Both the position numbers and the translations under genes were made by a program. From positions 1 to 7,633 of the forward strand of contig JAGLQM010000037.1 in the NCBI GenBank assembly GCA_023136815.1: a DNA stretch of 7,633 nt. The letters are read 5' to 3'. Below are positions 1 through 5,810 of this stretch, in pieces. The notes below the pieces were generated by a model. That model made no database searches, was not told where the DNA came from, and was given only the letters and a program-made list of their open reading frames with translations. The stretch's first letter is position 1. Every line of letters begins with the position of its first letter. This DNA comes from Thermoplasmata archaeon. Lineage in GTDB: Archaea > Thermoplasmatota > Thermoplasmata > SG8-5.

Positions 1-618
1 AGAAAATGGCAGCGCAGAATACGTGTTTCAAATGCAACCGAGAGGAATCTAGCATTCGCTCTAAGTGAACTGGACAGGATGGCTTCGGGAATGGGTCTGC
101 CAAGAAATGTCCGTGAAACCGCGGCAATGGTTTATAGGAAGGCCGTGAACAAGAATCTCATCAGAGGTCGGAGCATTGAGGGCGTTGTGGCCGCATCATT
201 ATACGCTGCGTGCAGGCAGTGCAATGTACCAAGAACACTGGACGAAATTGCAGGAGCCAGCAGGGTCGGTAGAAAGGAAATCGGTAGAACATACCGTTTC
301 ATGACCCGTGAGTTGAAACTCAAGCTAATGCCAACTCGTCCGGAAGATTACATCTCAAGGTTCTGCAGTGAGTTGAAGCTCACTGGTGAAGTTCAGACAA
401 GGGCCATGGAGATTCTCAGTGAAGCAGCCAAGAAGGAACTTACATCTGGTCGCGGCCCAACTGGGGTTGCAGCAGCCTCAATCTATATTTCTTCGATACT
501 ATGCAATGCCCGAAGAACCCAGAGAGAAGTTGCCGATGTTGCCGGAGTTACCGAAGTTACTATACGAAATAGATACAAGGAACTCACGGAGAAGCTTGGA
601 ATTGAGATACAATTGTAA
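1..618 (+). CDS. tfb: Transcription initiation factor TFB, C-terminal core (5' truncated by window edge)
   Basis: Archaeal TFIIB homologue. It binds the TATA-box/TBP complex and the BRE and recruits RNA polymerase. The frame is open from base 1, so the gene starts before the window; 205 residues are visible. Families run near 300 residues, so the N-terminal zinc ribbon and B-finger are off the edge. The visible part begins in the linker ([19 protein letters not shown]) and holds both cyclin-like repeats, roughly residues 12-100 and 108-198. Repeat 1 has [17 protein letters not shown] (58-74) and repeat 2 has [15 protein letters not shown] (150-164), the hallmark TFB helices. The C-terminal helix-turn-helix [15 protein letters not shown] (181-195) is the BRE-contacting element. 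The internal ATG at 79 is not a credible start because homology continues upstream of it. The TAA stop (616-618) lies partly inside an inverted repeat. Identity is very secure; which TFB paralogue this is cannot be told. Confidence 0.97.
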   Translation, partial: RKWQRRIRVSNATERNLAFALSELDRMASGMGLPRNVRETAAMVYRKAVNKNLIRGRSIEGVVAASLYAACRQCNVPRTLDEIAGASRVGRKEIGRTYRFMTRELKLKLMPTRPEDYISRFCSELKLTGEVQTRAMEILSEAAKKELTSGRGPTGVAAASIYISSILCNARRTQREVADVAGVTEVTIRNRYKELTEKLGIEIQL

Positions 619-661
619 CCTAACTTTGACATACACCGATGAGTGATGTCAAAGTTAGGTT
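617..661. repeat. 16-bp perfect inverted repeat overlapping the tfb stop codon
   Basis: The left arm 617-632 (AACCTAACTTTGACAT) is the exact reverse complement of the right arm 646-661, with a 13-base spacer. Allowing two G-U pairs, the RNA stem extends to 613-632/646-665. The arm begins with the last two bases of the tfb TAA stop, so the hairpin would form directly at the end of the reading frame. Possible roles are mRNA 3'-end stabilisation or processing, intrinsic termination, or a small palindromic element. There is no T-run immediately after it, which argues against a simple terminator. Confidence 0.85.
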
Positions 662-679
662 GTAAACAATCGAAATAAT

Positions 680-719
680 GGGGCTGGTTCCGCTGGCCCC
701 ACTTATTCAACCTATTTTT
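680..719 (+). terminator. GC-rich hairpin plus T-rich tract, probable tfb terminator
   Basis: An 8-bp stem, 680-687 with 693-700 (GGGGCTGG/CTGGCCCC, two G-T pairs), encloses the loop TTCCG. About a dozen bases later comes the T-rich tract CCTATTTTTA (711-720). It lies downstream of tfb and between convergent genes. Archaeal termination depends mainly on the U-tract, so the hairpin may be accessory. Confidence 0.5.
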
Positions 720-728
720 AATAAATAG
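712..728. terminator. AT-rich palindrome between convergent genes, possible bidirectional terminator
   Basis: CTATTT (712-717) pairs with AAATAG (723-728) around a five-base loop, giving T/A-rich tracts on both strands. It sits between the end of tfb and the end of the minus-strand membrane protein gene. A minus-strand T-run (complement of 739-743) lies nearer the latter. Confidence 0.35.
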
Positions 729-770
729 AATTATGATGAAAAACAATGTAGTTTATGCCAAATCATTTCA

Positions 771-1091
771 TCATTCAACCATCAACTGATCCATGAATTT
801 ATGGTGTTTTTTAATTTGCTCAATCTTGTGGTCCAGTATATGAATGCGCTTTATAGATCTGAATACCAGATAACTGCCAACAGAAGCCAGGGCTGCGCAA
901 AGAGTGTAAACCATTACCAGGAGCCAGCCAACTTCCTGAATTTCATAAAAACTTGATGTTGCAATGAGAATGGTCAGCACGGAAAAAGGCAATGTAAATA
1001 CTGCAATGCCAGTTCTGAGGGTGGACAGCATCGCCATTTTCTCGGATAAAAGAAGCTCAACTTTCGCAATAACTAAAGATTTCCCATCCAT
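771..1091 (-). CDS. Small two-helix membrane protein, DUF202/YidH-like
   Basis: This 106-residue protein has a charged N-terminal segment (1-27), hydrophobic helices at about 28-48 and 54-77, then a basic, probably helical cytoplasmic tail (RSIKRIHILDHKIEQIKKHH, 78-97). The segment EKMAMLSTLRTGIAVF (17-32) resembles the 'RT-lla-RTglA-f' signature at the first helix of DUF202-type small membrane proteins, whose function is unknown. That assignment is from pattern memory and is tentative. The ATG at 1091-1089 lies 32 bases after the stop of the methylthiotransferase gene on the same strand, and I see no strong promoter of its own in between, so the two are probably co-transcribed. The stop is TGA. 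No link to tRNA modification can be inferred from the protein itself. Confidence 0.75.
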   Translation of the reverse strand: MDGKSLVIAKVELLLSEKMAMLSTLRTGIAVFTLPFSVLTILIATSSFYEIQEVGWLLVMVYTLCAALASVGSYLVFRSIKRIHILDHKIEQIKKHHKFMDQLMVE

Positions 1092-1123
1092 GTTAACAAT
1101 CAGCCCTAAACCAACAATTTAAC

Positions 1124-2368
1124 TTAAACATTATGATTAATTTTTCCTTTAAGGTAAACATGCTCTGCCTCAGTTATCACAATTTCATACCATTTACCAA
1201 GTTCTAATGTCTCCGGGATTACAATTGGCTTGTAATTTTTGGTTCGCATGATAGTCGTGCCCTCAATAAGACACTCGGAAGCTAAAGCTCTAACTTTCTG
1301 CCCTATCATGCGTTTATAATTTTGGCCAGTAATTTGAAAACGTAATTTCGTCAGCTCTTTGGAACGCTTTCTTGCAGTTCCCGGGAACACACTATTCGTC
1401 ATTTCATGGGCTTCTGTGCCGGGTCTTGAGGAAAATCTTGTAATGTTAATGAGGTCTGGCTTGCTACGCCGTATTAGACTTAATGATGCCTGGAAATCTT
1501 CATCGGACTCCCCGGGAAATCCCACTATGATGTCTGTTGAAAGTGCCATGTCTGGAAATCTTGATCTGAATGCCTTGATTATATCTTCATAATCCTGAGC
1601 TATGTATGCTCGGTTCATGGTTTCAAGTACCGAATCTGAACCTGACTGGACCGGTAAATGCAGGAATTTGAAAACTCTAGGGCTTTCATAGGCTCGTAAT
1701 ATATCATCCAAATGTTTCTTCACATTGGCAGGGTTCATCATTCCGATTCGTATCATGAAATTTCCTTTAACAGTTTCAAGTTCATCTAACAGGTTTCCCA
1801 GGTTTGAGCCAGCATCATGACCATAAATGGCCGCATCTTGTGCACATACCTGTATCTCCACACACCCGCGTGCAACCAGCATTTCCAGGCGCTGCTTTAT
1901 TTCTTGGATTGACCGACTGTGTAGGGGCCCTCTTGCCTTTTTCGTTATGCAATATGAACAATTGCCAGTGCATCCAGTGGCTATGGGAAGTATGCCCACT
2001 TTTGATTGGAGACTCACAGTGACGGTTTCAAAATGTTGAAAATCTGAAAAAACATTGCTAGCCAGTGATTGTTCTGAAGGCCCGAATAGCTGAGCATTTG
2101 GTGCTATTTTCATAATGGCTTCTGGGTTAATATTCCCAAGACACCCACAAACAAGCAGCATTTTTGAATTATCCAATACCAGCTGACCTATACGTTTTAG
2201 CATGTGCTTTTCAGTGGTTTTGATAACGCCGCAGGTGAATATGGCATATGCATCTGCCTGAGCTTCGTCAGCCACTATTTTATGCCCCTGTTTCAAAATA
2301 GTTTCAATGAACTCCTGTGCCTCGCCGTGATTCAGGGTGCACCCATAGGCCTCAACTAACACCTTCAT
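1124..2368 (-). CDS. tRNA (N6-threonylcarbamoyladenosine37-C2)-methylthiotransferase, archaeal e-MtaB type
   Basis: Radical SAM methylthiotransferase of 414 residues, the usual family length. It is predicted to convert t6A37 of ANN-decoding tRNAs to ms2t6A in the cytoplasm. The N-terminal MTTase (UPF0004) domain, about 2-105, carries the three expected cluster cysteines: Cys10 in VEAYGCTLNHGEAQ, Cys46 in FTCGV, and Cys74 or Cys76 in LLVCGCLG. The radical SAM CxxxCxxC motif is Cys133, Cys137 and Cys140 (GCTGNCSYCITKKARG). The core continues through FKFLHLPVQSGSDSVL and STDIIVGFPGESDEDF, typical of the MiaB/MtaB superfamily. A TRAM RNA-binding domain occupies about 352-412. YGCTLN and the lack of bacterial MiaB features favour the archaeal/eukaryotic CDKAL1-like subgroup. 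The start is an ATG positioned about 26 bases from the centre of a TATA box, which suggests a leaderless mRNA. It lies downstream of, and in the same direction as, the SRP RNA. Stop TAA. Confidence 0.93.
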   Translation of the reverse strand: MKVLVEAYGCTLNHGEAQEFIETILKQGHKIVADEAQADAYAIFTCGVIKTTEKHMLKRIGQLVLDNSKMLLVCGCLGNINPEAIMKIAPNAQLFGPSEQSLASNVFSDFQHFETVTVSLQSKVGILPIATGCTGNCSYCITKKARGPLHSRSIQEIKQRLEMLVARGCVEIQVCAQDAAIYGHDAGSNLGNLLDELETVKGNFMIRIGMMNPANVKKHLDDILRAYESPRVFKFLHLPVQSGSDSVLETMNRAYIAQDYEDIIKAFRSRFPDMALSTDIIVGFPGESDEDFQASLSLIRRSKPDLINITRFSSRPGTEAHEMTNSVFPGTARKRSKELTKLRFQITGQNYKRMIGQKVRALASECLIEGTTIMRTKNYKPIVIPETLELGKWYEIVITEAEHVYLKGKINHNV

Positions 2369-2388
2369 TACCTCTTCGAATCAAAGCC

Positions 2389-2398
2389 ATATATTTAT
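2389..2398 (-). promoter_or_regulatory. TATA box of the methylthiotransferase gene
   Basis: The minus strand reads ATAAATATAT here. The box centre is about 25-26 bases from the A of the ATG at 2368, the usual TATA-to-start-site distance in archaea, so transcription probably begins at or next to the start codon. A GAGGT sits only one base before the ATG, too close for a normal ribosome binding site. Confidence 0.6.
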
Positions 2399-2460
2399 GC
2401 TTTCTCAAGGTGAGGGCTCCCCAAGTCTAAACTGCGCAAATTTGCTTAATAGATAGTTCG

Positions 2461-2497
2461 ATGCCTGGTAATTCAAAATTAATTATGTGCCAGGCAC
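2461..2497 (-). other. Hairpin just downstream of the SRP RNA 3' end
   Basis: On the minus strand the 3' arm of SRP helix 1 (TGCCTGG around 2496-2490) is followed about 22 bases later by its complement CCAGGCA (2468-2462), giving a 7-bp stem that can extend. The A/T-rich loop contains ATTAATTTTGAATT. It could act as a terminator or 3'-processing signal for the SRP RNA precursor, and it competes with the mature terminal stem. Confidence 0.45.
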
Positions 2498-2796
2498 CGA
2501 GCTTGTCGCCAGCACCTACTGGAAGTTGTCACACCGATTCTCGGTCCCGCGACCCTATGAGCGTTGGTAATAAACAGTAAGGCTGCTCCCGTCAGGGCCT
2601 GACCCGATTTCTGTAATCAAGACGAATAATGCCGCCCTCCGGCTGCATCCGCTCGCCACCACCAGCCCCACAGGACAGGACCTCATCGTCACGATGTGGA
2701 CCTCCAACAGGTCTGATACGCCGCACTCGGCCGTCACCCCCGCTAAAGACGATTTCGGTGTATAAGAGGACGCCTACCCCTCCGGTTAGCCTAGCA
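2488..2796 (-). ncRNA. ffs: Archaeal signal recognition particle RNA (7S RNA)
   Basis: RNA scaffold of the SRP, which binds SRP19 and SRP54 and targets membrane and secreted proteins. About 309 nt, the normal archaeal length. Terminal helix 1, an archaeal feature, pairs TGCTAGGC (2796-2789) with GCCTGGCA (2495-2488). The 5' domain shows helix 3 (GAGG/CCTC around GGTAGGCGT) and helix 4 (CACC/GGTG). Helix 6 is closed by GACGA/TCGTC. The diagnostic helix 8 (SRP54 site) reads GTCAGG (2603-2598), CCC, tetraloop TGAC (2594-2591), GGG, AGCAGCC (2587-2581); the symmetric-loop strands CAGG and AGCAG are intact. The region is GC-rich against its surroundings. A TATA box lies 26 bases upstream of the inferred 5' end. 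The apical loop UGAC differs from the common GNRA-type loop. Ends are inferred from helix 1 and may be off by a few bases. Confidence 0.95.
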
Positions 2797-2817
2797 AATT
2801 CAGTTAATAGGGGGGTG

Positions 2818-2826
2818 TATTTAAAA
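2818..2826 (-). promoter_or_regulatory. TATA box of the SRP RNA gene
   Basis: The minus strand reads TTTTAAATA, centred on 2822. A start 26 bases downstream falls at 2796, exactly where helix 1 of the SRP RNA begins. The agreement supports both the promoter and the RNA 5' end. Confidence 0.7.
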
Positions 2827-2843
2827 GTTGGGCGAGGAAACCC

Positions 2844-2852
2844 TTATAATAT
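2844..2852 (+). promoter_or_regulatory. TATA box of the reductase gene (divergent from the SRP RNA promoter)
   Basis: TTATAATAT is centred on 2848, about 27 bases before the ATG at 2875, which predicts a leaderless or near-leaderless transcript. It lies back to back with the SRP RNA TATA box in a 79-base divergent intergenic region. Confidence 0.6.
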
Positions 2853-2874
2853 CCAATCAAATCAGTGTATTGGT

Positions 2875-3885
2875 ATGACGGGGAAATATGATATTATCAT
2901 AATTGGTGCTGGCCCGGGAGGCCTGGCCTGCGCTCATGAACTAGGAAATTCAAATTCATCAGTCCTGGTTATTGAGAAAAATGAAATCATCGGGCCCAAG
3001 GTCTGTGCTGGCGGATTAAAGAATCTGGATAAAGATTTCAAACTGCCAGTAGATAAAATTCGAACCTTTCTCCAAGAAGATTATGTTACCAAATACAAGT
3101 CTTATACTCTGAATCTTGAAAAGCCCCTGAGAACAATATCCAGGTATGATTTGGGCCAGTATCAGCTGAAGATGTTGGACGGTCTGGATAATATCAAAAT
3201 AATGACTGGCGTGAAGGTCAAAGAAATCAAGGATAGCCAGATAATTACATCAGCAGGTGATTTCTCATTCAAATACCTGATAGGTGCAGACGGTTCAAAT
3301 TCCATGGTCCGGCGGCATCTGGGCCTGGAGACAAAAAGCTGCATTGGCATGTATTATGAGATTTCTGGTATGACGGATACGGTCATCTGGCATTTTAATC
3401 CCGAGGAAATAATGGCCGGATATATATGGGCATTCCCACATCTGAACAGTACAAACATGGGTATTTTTTTCAACCCTGAACATCTCTCGCCAAAAGTAGC
3501 GAAGAAGGTATTGCATGATTATCTGGATGACAGAAATATTAACTATGCCGGGTGCAAGTACCAGACTGCGGCAATTTCTCATCACTATGATGGCTGTGAA
3601 TTTAACAATATCTTTCTGGTTGGAGACGCGGCGGGCCTGGCTCTGAGGACCAATGGTGCAGGAATTTCATTTGCAATTGTCAGCGGAAAGGAAATTGCCC
3701 GTAAAATTTTGAAACCGGATTATAAAATGCCTGAGCTGGCTGTGATTCTGAACTACAAGAAGAGACAGGAAAATCTATTCAGCTTCATTGAAAGAATTCC
3801 CTTTATCCAGCGGCCAGCTTACAGAATGATGCTGAACCTAATGAAGAAAAAGTGGTTCCAGAAGCGGTTTGGCAGTTATTTTTAG
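2875..3885 (+). CDS. FAD-dependent oxidoreductase, geranylgeranyl reductase family
   Basis: Flavoprotein of 336 residues. N-terminal Rossmann FAD site GAGPGG (11-16) ends with Glu34 of VLVIEK. The segment GPKVCAGGL (40-48) with Cys44 matches the 'KxCGGG' site near the flavin in the GGR family. GYIWAFP (182-188) is the family's substrate-cavity signature, LIGADGSNSMVRR (135-147) is the middle FAD motif, and VGDAAG (249-254) binds the FAD phosphates. Known archaeal members saturate the isoprenoid chains of membrane lipids. The protein is shorter than the roughly 390-400 residues of characterised archaeal GGRs, and has NGAGISFA where GEGI is usual, so the substrate is uncertain; a related isoprenoid or other unsaturated hydrophobic compound is possible. 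The ATG at 2875 is chosen because the FAD motif follows at once and the TATA box predicts a start there. The longer open frame to 2629 runs antisense through the SRP RNA. Stop TAG. Confidence 0.88.
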   Translation: MTGKYDIIIIGAGPGGLACAHELGNSNSSVLVIEKNEIIGPKVCAGGLKNLDKDFKLPVDKIRTFLQEDYVTKYKSYTLNLEKPLRTISRYDLGQYQLKMLDGLDNIKIMTGVKVKEIKDSQIITSAGDFSFKYLIGADGSNSMVRRHLGLETKSCIGMYYEISGMTDTVIWHFNPEEIMAGYIWAFPHLNSTNMGIFFNPEHLSPKVAKKVLHDYLDDRNINYAGCKYQTAAISHHYDGCEFNNIFLVGDAAGLALRTNGAGISFAIVSGKEIARKILKPDYKMPELAVILNYKKRQENLFSFIERIPFIQRPAYRMMLNLMKKKWFQKRFGSYF

Positions 3886-3893
3886 TATGCGAA

Positions 3894-3909
3894 ACTGGCT
3901 GATGCCAGT
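3894..3909. terminator. Short perfect hairpin after the reductase gene
   Basis: ACTGGC (3894-3899) pairs perfectly with GCCAGT (3904-3909) around the loop TGAT, nine bases after the reductase TAG and before the convergent acetyltransferase fragment. No T-run follows, so termination is only a suggestion. Confidence 0.35.
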
Positions 3910-3929
3910 GTTCGTCTCCGGAATTGAAT

Positions 3930-4106
3930 TTACGGTGCCCCAACTTCGTCCTTCAGTCCCCGAGATTCAAAGAATTCTTCTCTCAGCATGTCCATGCACA
4001 AGGAGTCTACCAGTTTGCCGTCAATGATGCTGTTTTCCCTGAACCTGGCAGATAATTTGAAGCCCAGCTTTTCTGCAGCTCGGTTGGCCCATGGGAATCC
4101 AATTAA
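3930..4106 (-). pseudogene. C-terminal fragment of a RimJ/RimL-like GNAT acetyltransferase
   Basis: Directly after the TAG stop (4109-4107) of the upstream acetyltransferase, the same frame stays open for 59 codons to a TAA at 3932-3930. The reading contains PWANRAAEKLGFKLSARFRE and then DGKLVDSLCMDMLREEFF, the motif-B-to-C-terminus pattern of RimJ/RimL-type N-acetyltransferases (N-x-A-x-x-x-EKLGF ... RE ... DGK-x-x-D ... M-x-LREEF). No start codon or earlier part of the acetyltransferase fold precedes it, so it cannot stand alone. The likeliest reading is the 3' remnant of a second gene whose 5' part was deleted. Stop-codon readthrough, which would add this tail to the upstream protein, is the alternative. 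I cannot exclude a sequencing or assembly join. Confidence 0.6.
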
Positions 4107-5027
4107 CTATCCAGACCAGCAAGAAACATGATTGTACTTTCCAGATTCGTCTGCCCCTTCGAAAATCAATCTGATGGAGTTGCTCTGCAGAACGTATCCT
4201 TTTCCAGAGAGCCATTTCAGGCCTGGCGGTGTAGCATCATAGGCTCTGATAAACATGCCAGTCTTTCCTGCCAGTGTTGCTGAAAGTTCGCATTTTTCCA
4301 GTAAAATATTCATGGATTCAGTATCCTTTTCTTGGGCAATTAGCAATTTCACTATTGCGTTATTACTGTCAGAGAACATCTCATAGGTGTGGACAATAGC
4401 GTGGGCACCGCTATCCAGAGCCCATATTTCTCCAAGTTTATGTTTATGTGTGGCTTCAATTTCTGTTGAATAATCTAAACCTGGCTGAATTTTTTGCCAG
4501 AGCCCTTTAGAATGTGCCGTGTCCCGGGCTTCAAAGAATCTTGCCTCATTGGTCTTCAGCTTGTCCGGGTCAACTGGCTCAAGCCGTTTGTAGAGTACAT
4601 TGGACATGCCTCTGGCCCGAAATCCCATTTTCAAGTAAAATGCTATATTTTTCGGACTTGTGGCCATTGTCTCGCACCCCCTGGTTGTGCAGCCCTTTTC
4701 TTTCATATAATTCAAGGATTCCTGAACAAGTGCCTTTCCTATTCCCTGATTCTGCAGGGTGGCCTCAACTTCCAGAGGTCCGAACCACCCTACCTTGCCC
4801 CATACATGGGAGATTATCGAACCGGCGATTTTTCCGTCCCAGACTGCCACAAAACAGCCTTCTGGCTCCTTTTCCAAGTAATAATTAATGTTCTTAAGAC
4901 TCCTTCTCATCATGGGAACATGCTGATTCTTCTCCTTAAGAAAATGGTCCTGCCAGACCCTTGCCTGCATGTCAACAATCTCAGACATATCATCCTGCCC
5001 AATTGGCCGGATATCCAGCTTTGACAA
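4107..5027 (-). CDS. Tandem-domain GNAT family N-acetyltransferase
   Basis: Protein of 306 residues. The first GNAT domain (about 3-150) has the acetyl-CoA pyrophosphate loop QNQGIG (92-97, Q-x-x-G-x-G) after the strand WFGPLEVEATL, and motif B NIAFYLKMGF (127-136). The second half (about 160-306) is a weaker GNAT-like repeat: HAIVHTYEMF and then GLKWLSGKGYVL (269-280) mimic a motif-B helix, but no clear acetyl-CoA loop is seen, so only the first domain is probably catalytic. The acceptor substrate is unknown. The start is a TTG at 5027-5025, supported by a well-spaced GAGGTG ribosome site and an in-frame stop four codons upstream; no ATG is available before the domain begins. The stop TAG is followed in frame by an acetyltransferase fragment. 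It is convergent with the reductase gene. Confidence 0.85.
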   Translation of the reverse strand: MSKLDIRPIGQDDMSEIVDMQARVWQDHFLKEKNQHVPMMRRSLKNINYYLEKEPEGCFVAVWDGKIAGSIISHVWGKVGWFGPLEVEATLQNQGIGKALVQESLNYMKEKGCTTRGCETMATSPKNIAFYLKMGFRARGMSNVLYKRLEPVDPDKLKTNEARFFEARDTAHSKGLWQKIQPGLDYSTEIEATHKHKLGEIWALDSGAHAIVHTYEMFSDSNNAIVKLLIAQEKDTESMNILLEKCELSATLAGKTGMFIRAYDATPPGLKWLSGKGYVLQSNSIRLIFEGADESGKYNHVSCWSG

Positions 5028-5032
5028 ACCAG

Positions 5033-5038
5033 CACCTC
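5033..5038 (-). promoter_or_regulatory. Ribosome binding site selecting the TTG start of the acetyltransferase
   Basis: The minus strand reads GAGGTG, five bases before the TTG at 5027. It decides the start where no ATG exists, and shows this organism also uses leadered, Shine-Dalgarno-type mRNAs. Confidence 0.6.
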
Positions 5039-5326
5039 AATCCTCTGAATTATGCTGACAGTATTCACAAATATTGCCCAGAGTAGGCTGCGATGTCATG
5101 CCATTTGTGCCGAGCCAGCGGTCACATCTTCCATGCTGGGATGGTATTATTCCTATTTTACAAGCCATTATTTTTACCATATCTGCATCAATGGAGTATT
5201 ATTTCAATGTTTAGGCAAAGGTGTTAAGTGTCCCTGATTAGATGATGTTTGGCGATAGGGAAACAACCTGCCCTAAATGATCTGGCTATACTATTCTATT
5301 GGTGCAACCTCTGTCTTTCACCATGA
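5039..5326. other. Noncoding gap between divergent acetyltransferase and pilin-like genes
   Basis: About 290 bases between the ribosome site of the acetyltransferase and the promoter of the pilin-like operon. I see no convincing gene, tRNA or repeat. An open frame of 61 codons at 5052-5237 (+) has no ribosome site and a composition (many His, Cys, Tyr, Ser) unlike the neighbours. The acetyltransferase promoter must lie here on the minus strand; AATATTTG around 5067-5075 is only a weak candidate. Confidence 0.5.
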
Positions 5327-5336
5327 TTTAAATATA
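5327..5336 (+). promoter_or_regulatory. TATA box of the pilin-like operon
   Basis: TTTAAATATA, centred near 5331, predicts a start around 5357 and so a leader of about 20 bases that contains a ribosome binding site. This is a strong match to the archaeal TATA consensus. Confidence 0.65.
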
Positions 5337-5363
5337 CCCTCCTCAATTCCCAAATAGAATATA

Positions 5364-5370
5364 GTGAGGG
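5364..5370 (+). promoter_or_regulatory. Ribosome binding site of the first pilin-like gene
   Basis: GTGAGGG lies six bases before the ATG at 5377. It supports that ATG over the TTG directly before it (5374). Confidence 0.55.
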
Positions 5371-5376
5371 AAATTG

Positions 5377-5802
5377 ATGAAACTTCATAGAAAATTTCAG
5401 AAAGATAGAGCGGCTGCTGTGGAAGGATTGCCACTGCAACTCATAATAATGGTTGCAGTAGCTGCAATTGTGATTGTGATAATTCTAGGATGGCTGGCCC
5501 CCTGGCAGGATAAAGTGGATCTGAACATCCTTGCAGTTGAGCCCCTGACAATAGAAGATGGTAATACAACCACAATAACAATAACTGCATGGGACACAAA
5601 GGACAATCATCTGGAAGGCGTGGTGATAGAGGTAACTGGCTGCAATGTTGGACCTTTGGTTGGGACAACTGATACCAATGGAATTGTGAGCTTCATCATA
5701 ACCCCGGATATTCCCAATGGCCAGACCGGCCAGATATCAATTACGGGAACCTACACTGGAATAATCCAGGTAGAGAAGACTGCCTTTATTGTTGTTTCCT
5801 GA
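5377..5802 (+). CDS. Membrane-anchored pilin-like protein with Ig-like ectodomain
   Basis: Secreted or surface protein of 141 residues. The basic N-terminus MKLHRKFQKDRAAA (1-14) is followed by VEGLPLQLI and an unbroken hydrophobic helix (about 18-40), the layout of archaeal type IV pilin/archaellin-like (class III) signal segments. The remainder (about 46-141) is all-beta in appearance: repeated TTITITAWDT, VVIEVTG, GTTDTNGIVSFIITP and GQISITGTYTG strands resemble a bacterial Ig-like (Big/invasin-type) domain of about 90 residues. A single Cys89 is present. Function is unknown; the plausible roles are surface filament subunit or anchored adhesin. It shares the signal segment with the next gene, eight bases downstream, with which it forms an operon. 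It has its own TATA box and ribosome site. The conserved glutamate lies before the glycine-leucine rather than at the usual +5 position after a cleavage site, so processing by a PibD-like peptidase is not assured. Stop TGA. Confidence 0.75.
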   Translation: MKLHRKFQKDRAAAVEGLPLQLIIMVAVAAIVIVIILGWLAPWQDKVDLNILAVEPLTIEDGNTTTITITAWDTKDNHLEGVVIEVTGCNVGPLVGTTDTNGIVSFIITPDIPNGQTGQISITGTYTGIIQVEKTAFIVVS

Positions 5803-5810
5803 TCAGTGTC

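Noticed and set aside
2436..2445. 10-base palindrome GCAAATTTGC upstream of the methylthiotransferase promoter
   Set aside because: Short, single copy and A/T-rich in the centre; chance occurrence is likely and no operator family is recognisable.
2555..2737. Minus-strand frame of 60 codons
   Set aside because: It lies wholly inside the SRP RNA; the RNA helices fully explain this sequence.
2629..2874. N-terminal 82-residue extension of the reductase frame
   Set aside because: It is rich in Pro/Arg/Ser with no domain, runs antisense through the SRP RNA, and the FAD motif and TATA spacing place the start at 2875.
4107..4109. Pyrrolysine as the meaning of the TAG
   Set aside because: TAG also ends the reductase gene where nothing homologous follows, and no pyl genes are in view; kept only as an alternative to a gene remnant.
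4494..5024. Long plus-strand frames opposite the acetyltransferase gene
   Set aside because: Cys/His/Pro-rich antisense shadows of a gene with clear GNAT motifs on the other strand.
5052..5237. Plus-strand frame of 61 codons in the intergenic gap
   Set aside because: No ribosome site or TATA box at the right distance, odd composition, no recognisable family.
5240..5330. C/D-box-like words (ATGATGT, AATGATCTGG) suggesting a guide sRNA
   Set aside because: No properly spaced CUGA D and D' boxes; the words match only loosely.
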